26,932 nt of DNA from CAZRXG01 sp964603985 (GCA_964603985.1 CAZRXG010000047.1:1-26932), one strand, 5' to 3'. Numbered from the stretch's first letter, positions 7,992 to 15,525 are shown. A program made the numbers and translations. Notes: generated by a model from the sequence alone, not told the origin.

Positions 7992-8402
7992 TCAGCGGAA
8001 AATGAGCTGCCGCATGATGAGCACAAACGCCAGGTTGCCGCCGATGATGCCGAGCAGCATGCCGATCAGGCGTTTGCCATCGCAGAAGGGGCACCGGTGA
8101 CCCTGTGGCAGGCTGCGCTCCCGCCGGTAGTAGTGATCGGCGCTCTGGCGGTCGGGCTTGATCAGCACCTGGTCGGCGCCCCTCCCGTAGGTGATCACAT
8201 GCCGCCGGCACACGTAACGCCCACACGAATCACAGCGGCACAGGTCATCGTGCTGAGTGCCGCAAACGACACATCGACGATCAGGTGGGTGGCGCGGTCG
8301 GATCAGGACGAGGATGCGCCAGGTCAGCCAGTAGATCCCGTAGCCAGCGACCAGCGCGGCCAGGCTGGCGAAGAGCCAGATGAGTATGCTGCCCTGTGTC
8401 AT
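7992..8402 (-). CDS. small membrane protein with zinc-ribbon-like Cys clusters
   Basis: This is a 136-residue protein. A membrane helix spans about residues 5-33. A central cytoplasmic domain carries three Cys clusters (CVVC near 44, CRCDSCGRYVC near 55-65, CPFC near 103) plus nearby His, suggesting one or two zinc-binding knuckles. A second membrane helix spans about 110-133. It starts 40 bp after the stop of the PfkB-type kinase gene on the same strand and is probably the last gene of that operon. I do not recognise the family. Its link to sugar metabolism rests on position only. Confidence 0.7.
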   Translation of the reverse strand: MTQGSILIWLFASLAALVAGYGIYWLTWRILVLIRPRHPPDRRCVVCGTQHDDLCRCDSCGRYVCRRHVITYGRGADQVLIKPDRQSADHYYRRERSLPQGHRCPFCDGKRLIGMLLGIIGGNLAFVLIMRQLIFR

Positions 8403-8442
8403 CGGTGCCTCGGAGTGTCTATTGCCCGTTCATTGGCGGTTG

Positions 8443-9435
8443 TTAAGATTTGTGTTCCTTCAGGAACTTATCAACCCGGTCGGCGGTGGGCAGGGCGGGG
8501 ATGACGCCCTGCGTGAGTGAGGTCAGTGCACCCACAGCATTGGCGTAGCGTAGAATGTCGCGCAGTTGGTCAGGTGACAGCCGATCCCGCCAATCGTGAC
8601 CAACCACGAGCCGCGTCAGCAGACCGGCGACGAAGGCGTCGCCGCAGCCGACGGCGTCGACGGTTTTGACTCTGAACGGGGCGACATACTCGCCGCCTGC
8701 CGCGGCCTGGAAGAAGCTGCCGTCGGGGCCGAGGGTCACGACGACCAGGTCAGGCCCGTGCTCGATCAACTTCTTGCTGGCAGCGGCCAACTGGGCGTGA
8801 TCGGACGGGTCGAGATCTTCGCGCCCGGAGAGCAGGGCAAGCTCCGCCTCGTTGACTTTGAGCAGGTTGACCAGGGGAAGCATGGCCGTCGCCTGTTCGA
8901 GCGCCTCGCCGGGGTCACGCCACAGGGTGGGCCGGTAGTTGACATCATACGAGATCAGAGCACCGGCGTCGGAGGCGATCTTGATGGCCTCCAGCGTGGC
9001 CCCGCGAACCGGCTCGTCGGTCAGGCTGAGGGAGCCGAAGTGGAAGGCGCGCGTCTGGCTCAGCAGGTCGTGGTCCAGCTCGGCGGCCTGGAGGAGCATA
9101 TCCGCGCCGGGGTTGCGGTAGAAGATAAACTCAGCCGTGTTTTCGTCCGGCATGGCGATGATAGCCATCGTGGTGCGGGCCTGCCGGTCGTATCGCATGC
9201 CGCGCGTTTCTACGCCCTCCTGGACCAGCACGTCGGCGAGGAAGTGCCCAAACAGGTCGTCGCCCACCTTGCCGATAAAGGCGCTGTTCGCGCCCAGCCG
9301 CGCGGCGGCCACGGCCACGTTAGCCGGGGCACCGCCGGGCTTGGGGTGAAAGGCCGACACCTCGACCAGGCTGCGGCCCAACTCAGCCGGGAACATGTCA
9401 ATCAGGAACTCGCCGAGGCAAACAAGGTCTATCAT
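8443..9435 (-). CDS. PfkB-family sugar kinase, fructokinase-like
   Basis: This is a 330-residue ribokinase/PfkB-fold kinase that would phosphorylate a sugar hydroxyl using ATP. The first PfkB motif GGAPANVAVAAARLG lies at about 34-48, and the GKVGDDLFG segment follows. The second motif DAVGCGDAFVAGL includes the catalytic Asp near residue 266 and the anion hole. The opening LVCLGEFLIDMFP and overall length fit bacterial fructokinases. 2-dehydro-3-deoxygluconokinase or another hexose kinase cannot be excluded. It lies 78 bp after the fused kinase/nucleotidyltransferase gene and 40 bp before the zinc-ribbon gene. Confidence 0.88.
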   Translation of the reverse strand: MIDLVCLGEFLIDMFPAELGRSLVEVSAFHPKPGGAPANVAVAAARLGANSAFIGKVGDDLFGHFLADVLVQEGVETRGMRYDRQARTTMAIIAMPDENTAEFIFYRNPGADMLLQAAELDHDLLSQTRAFHFGSLSLTDEPVRGATLEAIKIASDAGALISYDVNYRPTLWRDPGEALEQATAMLPLVNLLKVNEAELALLSGREDLDPSDHAQLAAASKKLIEHGPDLVVVTLGPDGSFFQAAAGGEYVAPFRVKTVDAVGCGDAFVAGLLTRLVVGHDWRDRLSPDQLRDILRYANAVGALTSLTQGVIPALPTADRVDKFLKEHKS

Positions 9436-9513
9436 AGTCGCGCTCCGTTCAGCGTTGTTCGCACCAGCTCAAGATTTTGACCGCGTCCGAAGGCAGATAT
9501 AGTGGCATGGTGC

Positions 9514-11436
9514 TCAGGCTTCGCGGAAGGCCAGCAGCGTCTCGATGTAGTGATCCGGCAGGCCGATATCAAAGCGCCGCCCGTCCATCACCAGGCCCAG
9601 GAAGCCATCTTCCTGCCGCAACCGGTCCAACGCCGAGGTGAGCTGAAACTCGCCTCGCTCGCGGACGTTGTTGGTGATGTGCTCCTCCAGGAAATCGAAC
9701 AGCCCCGGCTTGATGATGTACTGCCCGAACACGGTCAGATATTCGTTCTCCGGCAGGTCGGGTACACGCAGGTTGGTGCGGGCGTAGTCGATGGTGGGCT
9801 TCTCGGCAAACTCGGTGACGTTCAGCAGGGGCTGATCTTCGAGCCAGAAGCCCGTCACCGTACCGAAGTTCGCGATCTGGTCTTCCGGTGTGCGGCGCAG
9901 GCCGAGCACGCTGACGCCATGCTGCTGGTAGGCCTCCATCAACTGCTGAGCACACGATCTTTCACCGCAGGATCGATAGATGTGATCGCCCAGCATCAGC
10001 ATGAACGGCTCATCACCTACCGCTTCCCGCGCGCAGTACACCGCATCCCCGAAGCCCTCCTGTCTGTGCTGGACAACGAACCTCACCCGCCGCCCGATCT
10101 CCAGCAGACGTTGGGCGTATTCCTGGAAGTGACGCGGGAGCTTGTTGTAGTTCTCTATCGAGACCTGCACGGTGAAGAATGATCGGAACGCCTCCAGGTC
10201 GTCCTCCTGGACGATGATGATCACCTCTTCGATCCCGGCTTCGAGCGCCTCCTCGACGATCAGCAAGATGGCCGGTTTGGCGATTCCGTCCTTGTCGATG
10301 ATGGGGAATAGTTCCTTCTTGGCCGCCTTGGTGGCCGGGAACAGCCGCGTGCCGAATCCCGCCGCCGGGATGACGGCCTTGCGTACTTTCGGGCTGGGTT
10401 GCAGCGTCAGCTTGAGGCACTGCATGCCCAGGTCGCGCTCGACGATCTCGACCACCGCCTGTTGGTCGGCCTCGCTGCGGGCGATGAACTGGGCCGACCC
10501 GTCACCCTGCGAGCCGACGCCCTTTCCACCCCAGATGTGTGGTTTGAGGGGCTTGTATTCGAGCACTTCGTGGAGCGTCGGGGCGGTCAATTCCTCCGGG
10601 CAGGCCGGGGTTGCGTAGCGGTCGAAGAACGCCTGCGCCTCGCCCATCAGTGTGCCGATCTGCCCGCCGTCCGACTCGGCCAGCGCGTCAACCGCCTGGT
10701 GCACGATCCGCCTGTTGATCGGCCCCAACAACTCCTGCACCCCGCGCTCGACCTCGCTGTCGGGGAAGGGATAGGCGCGGTTCAGCCGGGCGAGGATCTC
10801 CATTGTGTCCTTCTGGGCGTTCAGGTCAACGAGCACGAAGTACAGATCCTCGGTGACCTGGTACTCCTGCGTCTCCAGCCGGTCGCCGTCGAAGGTCATC
10901 AGCACCGGGCGCGTGCCAAACGCACAGCCCTGGTCCATGCGCCCGCAGCGTGAGGGAGTCGTGATCTCGCCCTGATAGGCCAGCTCCATCTCGCCGCGTA
11001 TCGTCAGCTTCAGATCATAGACGCGGTTGAAGGCGCGGGCCGTCAGCACGCAGATCGCCGCACTGGAAGACAGACCCTTCTGGATCGGCAGGTCGGTTTT
11101 GTAGTTGTCGATCACCAGGCCGCGCACGTGGTAGAGGGTCAGAACCTGATAGGCAACGCCCGCAATGTAGCTCCAGAAGCCGCCCTGCTGCGCTTCCTCC
11201 AGGAGCGTGTGAGGCTCCATCGGGATCTCGTGCGGACCGATACGCTTGCCTTCCGGTGTGATGGAGGTCAACACCAGCGCGTTGGGGTGCGGCTCAACTT
11301 CAGCGTAAATCCCCTGATTGGTGCCGCTGATCAGCGCATAACCCTTCTCGATATCGGCGTTGATGCGCCGGTAGCCCCCTGCCCAGTCAGAGTGCTCACC
11401 GAATAGACAGATACGTCCAGGTACAAAGAGTTTCAA
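9514..11436 (-). CDS. fusion: GHMP sugar kinase + sugar-1-phosphate nucleotidyltransferase
   Basis: This is a 640-residue two-domain enzyme. Residues 1-345 form a GHMP kinase related to galactokinase: PGRICLFGEHSDWAGG (6-21), the phosphate loop PIQKGLSSSAA (117-127), CGRMDQG with the catalytic-type Asp (164-170), and the third motif GSQGDGSAQ (308-316). Residues 350-640 form a GalU-like UTP:sugar-1-phosphate uridylyltransferase: VIPAAGFGTRLFPATKAAKK (355-374), the GFGDAVYCARE and LGDHIY active-site segments, and TEFAEKP (541-547). The enzyme likely phosphorylates a free sugar at C1 and then couples it to UDP. Galactose, arabinose and uronic acids are all possible substrates. The start codon is TTG with AGAGGAG about 8 bp upstream. 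It is first in a three-gene operon. Confidence 0.88.
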   Translation of the reverse strand: MKLFVPGRICLFGEHSDWAGGYRRINADIEKGYALISGTNQGIYAEVEPHPNALVLTSITPEGKRIGPHEIPMEPHTLLEEAQQGGFWSYIAGVAYQVLTLYHVRGLVIDNYKTDLPIQKGLSSSAAICVLTARAFNRVYDLKLTIRGEMELAYQGEITTPSRCGRMDQGCAFGTRPVLMTFDGDRLETQEYQVTEDLYFVLVDLNAQKDTMEILARLNRAYPFPDSEVERGVQELLGPINRRIVHQAVDALAESDGGQIGTLMGEAQAFFDRYATPACPEELTAPTLHEVLEYKPLKPHIWGGKGVGSQGDGSAQFIARSEADQQAVVEIVERDLGMQCLKLTLQPSPKVRKAVIPAAGFGTRLFPATKAAKKELFPIIDKDGIAKPAILLIVEEALEAGIEEVIIIVQEDDLEAFRSFFTVQVSIENYNKLPRHFQEYAQRLLEIGRRVRFVVQHRQEGFGDAVYCAREAVGDEPFMLMLGDHIYRSCGERSCAQQLMEAYQQHGVSVLGLRRTPEDQIANFGTVTGFWLEDQPLLNVTEFAEKPTIDYARTNLRVPDLPENEYLTVFGQYIIKPGLFDFLEEHITNNVRERGEFQLTSALDRLRQEDGFLGLVMDGRRFDIGLPDHYIETLLAFREA

Positions 11437-11673
11437 GACGCTGCTCCTCTGTTTATGGCCCCGGCATAGGCTCCCCGTGTCAAACCGCGCGCCCCCGGGC
11501 TGCCGTCTGAGGACGGTTGTCAGGGCTATTTTTTATCATAGTTTGCCCGAATCTCAAAGAGAAGAGGCAAGCTCAGGCGTGGCGGGGCATGGGAAGCGGC
11601 AGGGGTAGCCGCACGGCGAGACACTGCTTATCGTTGTGTATTCAACGTCACTCACTTGTTAATGACTTGTTGA

Positions 11674-11734
11674 TGGCAAGTGAATGCAAGCAGATAGAAG
11701 AAACACAAGCTTGAGGCAGTATACTGGCAAGTGA
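11674..11734. repeat. direct repeat TGGCAAGTGA, two copies
   Basis: TGGCAAGTGA occurs at 11674-11683 and 11725-11734, 51 bp apart (about five helical turns). The first copy is also the right arm of an inverted repeat with TCACTTG at 11652-11658. It is a second repeat class, separate from the TTGT/ACAA palindromes downstream. It could be another protein-binding site. Confidence 0.5.
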
Positions 11735-11813
11735 GTATATTCGATAAACTTGTGGATTACGATAGTGCAAATCCACTTGCATGCATCATGCTTATATGAT
11801 ACAATTGAACAGA

Positions 11814-11837
11814 TTGTGATAACATTTGTGGCTACAA
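11814..11837. repeat. iteron-like palindrome pair 1 (TTGT-N4-ACAA)
   Basis: Two abutting 12-bp units: TTGT-GATA-ACAT (11814-11825) and TTGT-GGCT-ACAA (11826-11837). With pair 2 they make four near-palindromic copies. They lie around the -35 area of the candidate promoter whose -10 is TATAAT at 11853-11858. A binding site for the first gene product, serving as both operator and centromere, is the natural reading for a ParR/ribbon-helix-helix partner. Confidence 0.6.
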
Positions 11838-11852
11838 TTAAGTGCGCATAGG

Positions 11853-11858
11853 TATAAT
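11853..11858 (+). promoter_or_regulatory. candidate -10 of the partition-like cassette
   Basis: TATAAT lies 91 bp upstream of the first cassette gene, between the two palindrome pairs. No good -35 occurs at 16-18 bp. TTGACA at 11864-11869 is an alternative -35, but has only a poor -10 (ATTCTG or TTCTGG) downstream. Either way the start would be flanked or covered by the palindromes, which fits autoregulation. Confidence 0.35.
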
Positions 11859-11898
11859 TGCAGTTGACAAGGCTATAACTTGTCGATTCTGGCGGGTT

Positions 11899-11922
11899 TT
11901 GTGGCCACATTTGTGATAACAA
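11899..11922. repeat. iteron-like palindrome pair 2 (TTGT-N4-ACAA)
   Basis: Two abutting 12-bp units: TTGT-GGCC-ACAT (11899-11910) and TTGT-GATA-ACAA (11911-11922). The first ten bases of the GGCC unit with its flank make TGTGGCCACA, a perfect palindrome. Order is mirrored relative to pair 1 (GATA, GGCT then GGCC, GATA). The pair starts are 85 bp apart, about eight helical turns. Pair 2 ends 26 bp before the start codon of the first cassette gene. Confidence 0.6.
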
Positions 11923-11948
11923 AAGCGCCTGTACGGGCGAAGAGGGCC

Positions 11949-12257
11949 ATGAGCGAGACATCCCAGACCTTAGCCAAGGAGTCCTTCCGGTTCAGATTCT
12001 CGGACCGGAAGCCGCGCGATATCCAGCTCAGCCACTGGATCGCTGAAGACGTTGACAACGGACGGGTCAACGTCAGCGAGGTGATCAAAGAGCTGCTGTA
12101 TGCCTGGTATATCCGGCGGCACAGTGAGGGCGGTTCCCTGTTGCCGCCGGGCATGCCTGCGATGGACCTGGCGGAGATGGAGGCACCTGAGGAGGTCGAA
12201 GACCCTGATGATCCTCTGGTGCAGCGATTCGTTAACCTCAGCTTTGATAACATGTAG
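11949..12257 (+). CDS. small DNA-binding protein, ParR/ribbon-helix-helix-like
   Basis: A 102-residue basic-to-acidic protein. Residues 10-50 (ESFRFRFSDRKPRDIQLSHW, then a helix containing VSEVIKELLYAWY) look like a beta strand plus two helices of a ribbon-helix-helix/ParR domain. The C-terminal half (about 60-102) is acidic and Pro-rich, suited to contacting a motor protein. ATG 11949 is preferred over upstream in-frame TTG/GTG codons because AGAGGG precedes it, although spacing is short, and because the upstream codons lie inside the palindromes. ParA starts 12 bp after its stop. Role inferred: binds the palindromes and acts as adaptor and autoregulator. Confidence 0.6.
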   Translation: MSETSQTLAKESFRFRFSDRKPRDIQLSHWIAEDVDNGRVNVSEVIKELLYAWYIRRHSEGGSLLPPGMPAMDLAEMEAPEEVEDPDDPLVQRFVNLSFDNM

Positions 12258-12269
12258 CGAGGTAGCGTC

Positions 12270-13103
12270 ATGTCAAGAACGACTGACGGGGTCACCAGCT
12301 TGGCCCTGGCTACGATCAAGGGTGGAGAGGGTAAGACAACCTCGACAATCTCGTTGGGGGCGGCCTTCGTTCTGACTCCGCCCGACGATCTGGGTGCCGT
12401 CGTGCTCATCGACTGCGATCCGCAGGGCAGCCTATCTGAGTACCTGGGGCTGGTCCCGGCCGATGACCTCGCCGCCGTGTTGTTAGGCAAGGAGCACATC
12501 AAGCACTGCATTGTCCCTGTGCCCAACTACGAGAAACTTTACGTGCTGCGTGGCTGGGAGCAGACCTATGACATCGAGGAACTGTTCATCCGGCGCGAGG
12601 CAGAGTCGGGCGACTCGCTGGCCGACCGCTTGCATTCGGTGGTGACCATGCTGGAGAAGCTGGTGCCGCAGAAGCGGGTCCTGGTCTTTCTCGATACAGC
12701 CCCCAGCCGCAACAAGTTGCAGGAGGCGGCCCTTTCGGTTGTCGATTACGTGCTGTGCCCGGCCCAGCTCGAGTTCGGGGGTGAGACGGGGATCGGGAAA
12801 GTCCAGCGGTGGCTGGCCGATATAGATGCCGGTCACAAATTCCTGGGGGTGATCCCTCAGCGTGTGCAGCTTGACCGCAACGAGCACCGCCGCACACTGG
12901 TGACGATGAAACGCGTGTTGGGTGAGCGGCTGGTTTGCCCGCCCATCCGCGAAGCAGAGGAGGTCGCCGAAGCGATCCGCCAGGGTGTGCCCATCTGGAG
13001 TTACGCCGATCCGGGAAGTGAGATTATCGAGGACTACAAGCATCTCTTTGAACGCCTGGCGTCCGATCTGGGGTTTGAAGCAGCGAAGGGGAGTGCAAAG
13101 TGA
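12270..13103 (+). CDS. parA: ParA/Soj-family partition ATPase
   Basis: This is a 277-residue ParA-type ATPase. It shows the deviant Walker A motif KGGEGKTTST (about 17-26), the switch segment VVLIDCDPQGSLSEYLG with the Walker A' Asp, and the Walker B equivalent VLVFLDTAPS. The later CPAQLEFGGETG and GVIPQRVQLDRN segments are typical. The N-terminus is short, with no long helix-turn-helix extension, so this resembles the small type Ib/chromosomal ParA. ParA proteins move DNA by forming gradients on the nucleoid. It is flanked by two small DNA-binding-type genes: 12 bp after the first, and overlapping the next by 4 bp (GTGA). Confidence 0.9.
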   Translation: MSRTTDGVTSLALATIKGGEGKTTSTISLGAAFVLTPPDDLGAVVLIDCDPQGSLSEYLGLVPADDLAAVLLGKEHIKHCIVPVPNYEKLYVLRGWEQTYDIEELFIRREAESGDSLADRLHSVVTMLEKLVPQKRVLVFLDTAPSRNKLQEAALSVVDYVLCPAQLEFGGETGIGKVQRWLADIDAGHKFLGVIPQRVQLDRNEHRRTLVTMKRVLGERLVCPPIREAEEVAEAIRQGVPIWSYADPGSEIIEDYKHLFERLASDLGFEAAKGSAK

Positions 13104-13516
13104 GTGAAAAGAAGCGCCGCATCGGTCTGGAGCCTATTCCACCGGTTACCTTTGAACCGGACGATGAAGCGGGAGAGGAGTTGGTGGTCGAGAGTCCGGC
13201 CGGCGATCAGATGGTTGACAGGCGTGGCCGGAGGGGCCCCAAGGAGCAAGAGACTGAAGCGGCCTCGTCCTCTCGCCGCAGGGTGATGACCATCACCCTG
13301 CCGGACGAGAGCTATCGGGACAAGATCGAAACCATAGCCGCCCAGATGAGCGAGGTAGAGCGCGAAACTGTAGCCCCTTCGACGATGGCGATGCGCCTTC
13401 TCCTGGCCGCCCTCGATGCCTGGGAAGCGGGCGTCCTGACCATCGAGGAGGAGGTCACCGAACTGGTCACTCACAAACTGAAGTGGCAGGGAATTGAGGA
13501 TCATCGATCAAGATAA
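13100..13516 (+). CDS. ribbon-helix-helix-like DNA-binding protein, probable ParA partner
   Basis: A 138-residue protein. Residues 1-58 are polar and probably disordered, including a basic patch (DRRGRRGPKEQE) that could stimulate ParA or bind DNA. Residues 59-110 read as strand RRVMTITLP, helix DESYRDKIETIAAQM, and helix APSTMAMRLLLAALDAW, a ribbon-helix-helix arrangement; an acidic helix follows. The GTG start overlaps the ParA stop (GTGA), so the two are translationally coupled. Small centromere-binding proteins often follow parA directly, so a ParB-analogue role is inferred. No ParB/Spo0J domain is present. Confidence 0.6.
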   Translation: MSEKKRRIGLEPIPPVTFEPDDEAGEELVVESPAGDQMVDRRGRRGPKEQETEAASSSRRRVMTITLPDESYRDKIETIAAQMSEVERETVAPSTMAMRLLLAALDAWEAGVLTIEEEVTELVTHKLKWQGIEDHRSR

Positions 13517-13585
13517 AGCCTATCGGGTTTGAGATCCGGTGGCGTTGGCATGGCATACTGAGTGATCGAGAGGAGTGAAACCGGG

Positions 13586-14665
13586 ATGAGTACGGCTCTG
13601 TATGAAGTTGGCGGCGACTTTGGGAACTGGGGCGCGAAGGTTGTTAGGGACAACAAAGCGGTCGTCATCCGCAACGTTGCCGTCAGGTATGATGGCAGCG
13701 ATGATGCCCTGCGCGAGCTAGGGCTGTTTGGCGCGAGCGGGGATGAGCATGCCGTCCGGCGGGGCGAGCCGCCAACCGAAAGCGCGCGTATCACGCTCGG
13801 TGACGAGGAGTGGGTTGTCGGGGAGCTGGCTTACGATCTGGGCGTCAAAAGCTTTGAGCAGACCACCTACTCACGCTACGGCACCCCGGAGTGGTTTGCG
13901 CTTGTGGGCGCCTCGTTCGTCAAACTGTATTCCAAGCGCTCCGGGGCCATCGCGCTGACATTCTCTCTGCCTGTCTCCCAGTTCAGGGCGGGCCGCCACC
14001 AGGAGATCAAGGATATGTTGGCGGGCAAATGGGAGGTCGGTTACGAGGGCAAGGTGCTCCACTACGAGGTGCTTCCCGACCGCGTTGACATGATTCCGGA
14101 AGGATTTGGCTCCCTGGCCTACATGTGTCTGAGCGAGAGTGGCAGACGCTTCACCGACCGCGAGTTGGCCGAGTCGCGGGTGGTGCTTTTTGACTTCGGC
14201 GGCTATACGCTCGATGTCAACACCTACGATGCCCTTACCGTTGGGCCTTATAACGAGTCGATCACGACCGGCCTGATCAACGTGCGAAACCAGGTCAACC
14301 GCGCGCTCAAGCGCCGGTACAACCGGGGCGACGTGCCGGGCAAGGTTCTTGACGAAGTGATCCGCACAAAGCAGTACAGGCATGCAGGGGGCCTCCCCGA
14401 CGACGTGAGCGACATTATCGATTCGGCGCTGCTCAACCTGATGAGGGACGCGCTCCAGGTATGGCAGGAAGAGCTTTCCGGTGGCGTGGACTATGACACG
14501 GTCATTATCACCGGTGGTGGCGGGCCGGTGATTGGGCCGTTGCTGGCCCCTCAGTTAGCGCACAATGACATTCGCCTCGTTCCCGAGGGGGAGGCGCACC
14601 TCGCCAACGCGCTGGGATCGCTGCGCCATCGCAAGTTCAAACGCGAGTACCTGCAAGCAGACTGA
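13586..14665 (+). CDS. ParM/Alp-like bacterial actin
   Basis: This is a 359-residue actin-fold ATPase. The phosphate-1 loop is GGDFGNWGAKVV near the N-terminus. The phosphate-2 loop is VVLFDFGGYTLDVNTY at about 200-215. The adenosine motif is DTVIITGGGGPVIGPLL near 308-324. Length and motif spacing fit plasmid-segregation actins (ParM/StbA, Alp) rather than MreB or DnaK. ATG 13586 is chosen because AGGAG lies 10 bp upstream; the in-frame GTG at 13562 would lie upstream of that site. Such proteins form filaments that push DNA apart with a ParR-type adaptor. It follows the second small DNA-binding gene by 69 bp. Confidence 0.85.
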   Translation: MSTALYEVGGDFGNWGAKVVRDNKAVVIRNVAVRYDGSDDALRELGLFGASGDEHAVRRGEPPTESARITLGDEEWVVGELAYDLGVKSFEQTTYSRYGTPEWFALVGASFVKLYSKRSGAIALTFSLPVSQFRAGRHQEIKDMLAGKWEVGYEGKVLHYEVLPDRVDMIPEGFGSLAYMCLSESGRRFTDRELAESRVVLFDFGGYTLDVNTYDALTVGPYNESITTGLINVRNQVNRALKRRYNRGDVPGKVLDEVIRTKQYRHAGGLPDDVSDIIDSALLNLMRDALQVWQEELSGGVDYDTVIITGGGGPVIGPLLAPQLAHNDIRLVPEGEAHLANALGSLRHRKFKREYLQAD

Positions 14666-14762
14666 GAAGTCGGTCGGTTCGCTCGCCAGATAACGGCTGC
14701 GTACAGCAGGAAAACTCAGACTTGGCCCTGGAGTAGCTTACGCCATCCCTTCCGAAGCATGT

Positions 14763-14768
14763 TATACT
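14763..14768 (+). promoter_or_regulatory. weak candidate promoter of the FHA gene
   Basis: TATACT lies about 95 bp upstream of the FHA start codon in the 197-bp gap after the actin gene. The best -35 is TTACGC at 14738-14743, with a 19-bp spacer, which is poor. The gap has no terminator, so read-through from the cassette is also possible. Confidence 0.3.
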
Positions 14769-14862
14769 AAGAAATGGAATCCCGGCACGACCACGCCTAG
14801 TGAATGGTCGCTTGCGGGCGGAGGATGCAGCCGGGGCATACAGCACCTTATTGGAGGAACAA

Positions 14863-15525
14863 ATGGCCTCGAAGGAGCAGGAGCCCAAGGACAAAGTATC
14901 CAAGGCGGAAGAAACACAGGTTGCGCAGCCTGGGCCAAAGTCGCCTGAAGCAGTGTTGCTCGATCCAGAATGGCTCAGGGGCCGATCAACTGAGGAACTG
15001 ATCGAGGCGATTCTCAGGCTTGTCCTCGAACTCAAAGAAAGGGTGGTGGGGGAAACTGTCAAGGTTGCCGCCGACGATGAGCCGCCCTCCTTCGTCGATA
15101 CCGACGTCAAGCAATACATCAGTCTGCCGGCTGAGTCTGCCAAGGCGCAGGCAGAGAAGGACGCTACCACCTGGCGCATCAAACTGCTGAGCTCGAATCC
15201 TGAGCATCAACCCCTTGGTCTGGAGATCTGCGATGAGGTCGTCGTTGGGCGGGTGGTGGGAGACATAAAGCCGGATCTCGACCTGACAGAGTATGATGCC
15301 GGTGAGGCGGGCGTATCGCGGCGGCATGCCCGGCTGCGCCCGACAGAGGAGAGCCTCTTCCTGACCGACCTGGACAGTACGAATGGAACGTTTTGTAACA
15401 GAGTAAAACTCAAGAAGGGTGAGTTCCGACGGCTGAGAGATGACGACACCATCTCGTTTGGCAGGTTGCACTTCAAGATAAAGATCGTCCGCCAGCCTGA
15501 GAAGCCTGCCGGGCCCAGCAAGTAG
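14863..15525 (+). CDS. FHA-domain protein
   Basis: A 220-residue soluble protein. Residues 1-100 are charged and helical, with a predicted helix around TEELIEAILRLVLELKERVV. Residues 105-215 form a forkhead-associated domain with the conserved sites: VVVGR, then SRRHARL, then DLDSTNGTFCN. FHA domains bind phosphothreonine, so the protein probably reads the output of a Ser/Thr kinase; no kinase gene lies in the window. ATG 14863 is chosen for the excellent GGAGG 5 bp upstream. It lies 197 bp after the actin gene on the same strand and is the last gene of the cassette. Confidence 0.88.
   Translation: MASKEQEPKDKVSKAEETQVAQPGPKSPEAVLLDPEWLRGRSTEELIEAILRLVLELKERVVGETVKVAADDEPPSFVDTDVKQYISLPAESAKAQAEKDATTWRIKLLSSNPEHQPLGLEICDEVVVGRVVGDIKPDLDLTEYDAGEAGVSRRHARLRPTEESLFLTDLDSTNGTFCNRVKLKKGEFRRLRDDDTISFGRLHFKIKIVRQPEKPAGPSK

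Larger units (their letters stand above)
11437..11948. other. AT-rich divergent intergenic region rich in short repeats
   Basis: A 512-bp gap between a leftward operon and the rightward partition-like cassette. The left 150 bp is ordinary GC-rich leader DNA. From about 11640 the sequence becomes clearly AT-richer and is packed with short repeats: TGGCAAGTGA twice (11674-11683, 11725-11734), TCACTTG facing CAAGTGA (11652-11658, 11677-11683), GTGGATT facing AATCCAC (11752-11758, 11770-11776), and four TTGT-N4-ACA(A/T) palindromes. This is how partition centromeres and some origins look. No ORF of credible composition is present. Confidence 0.6.
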
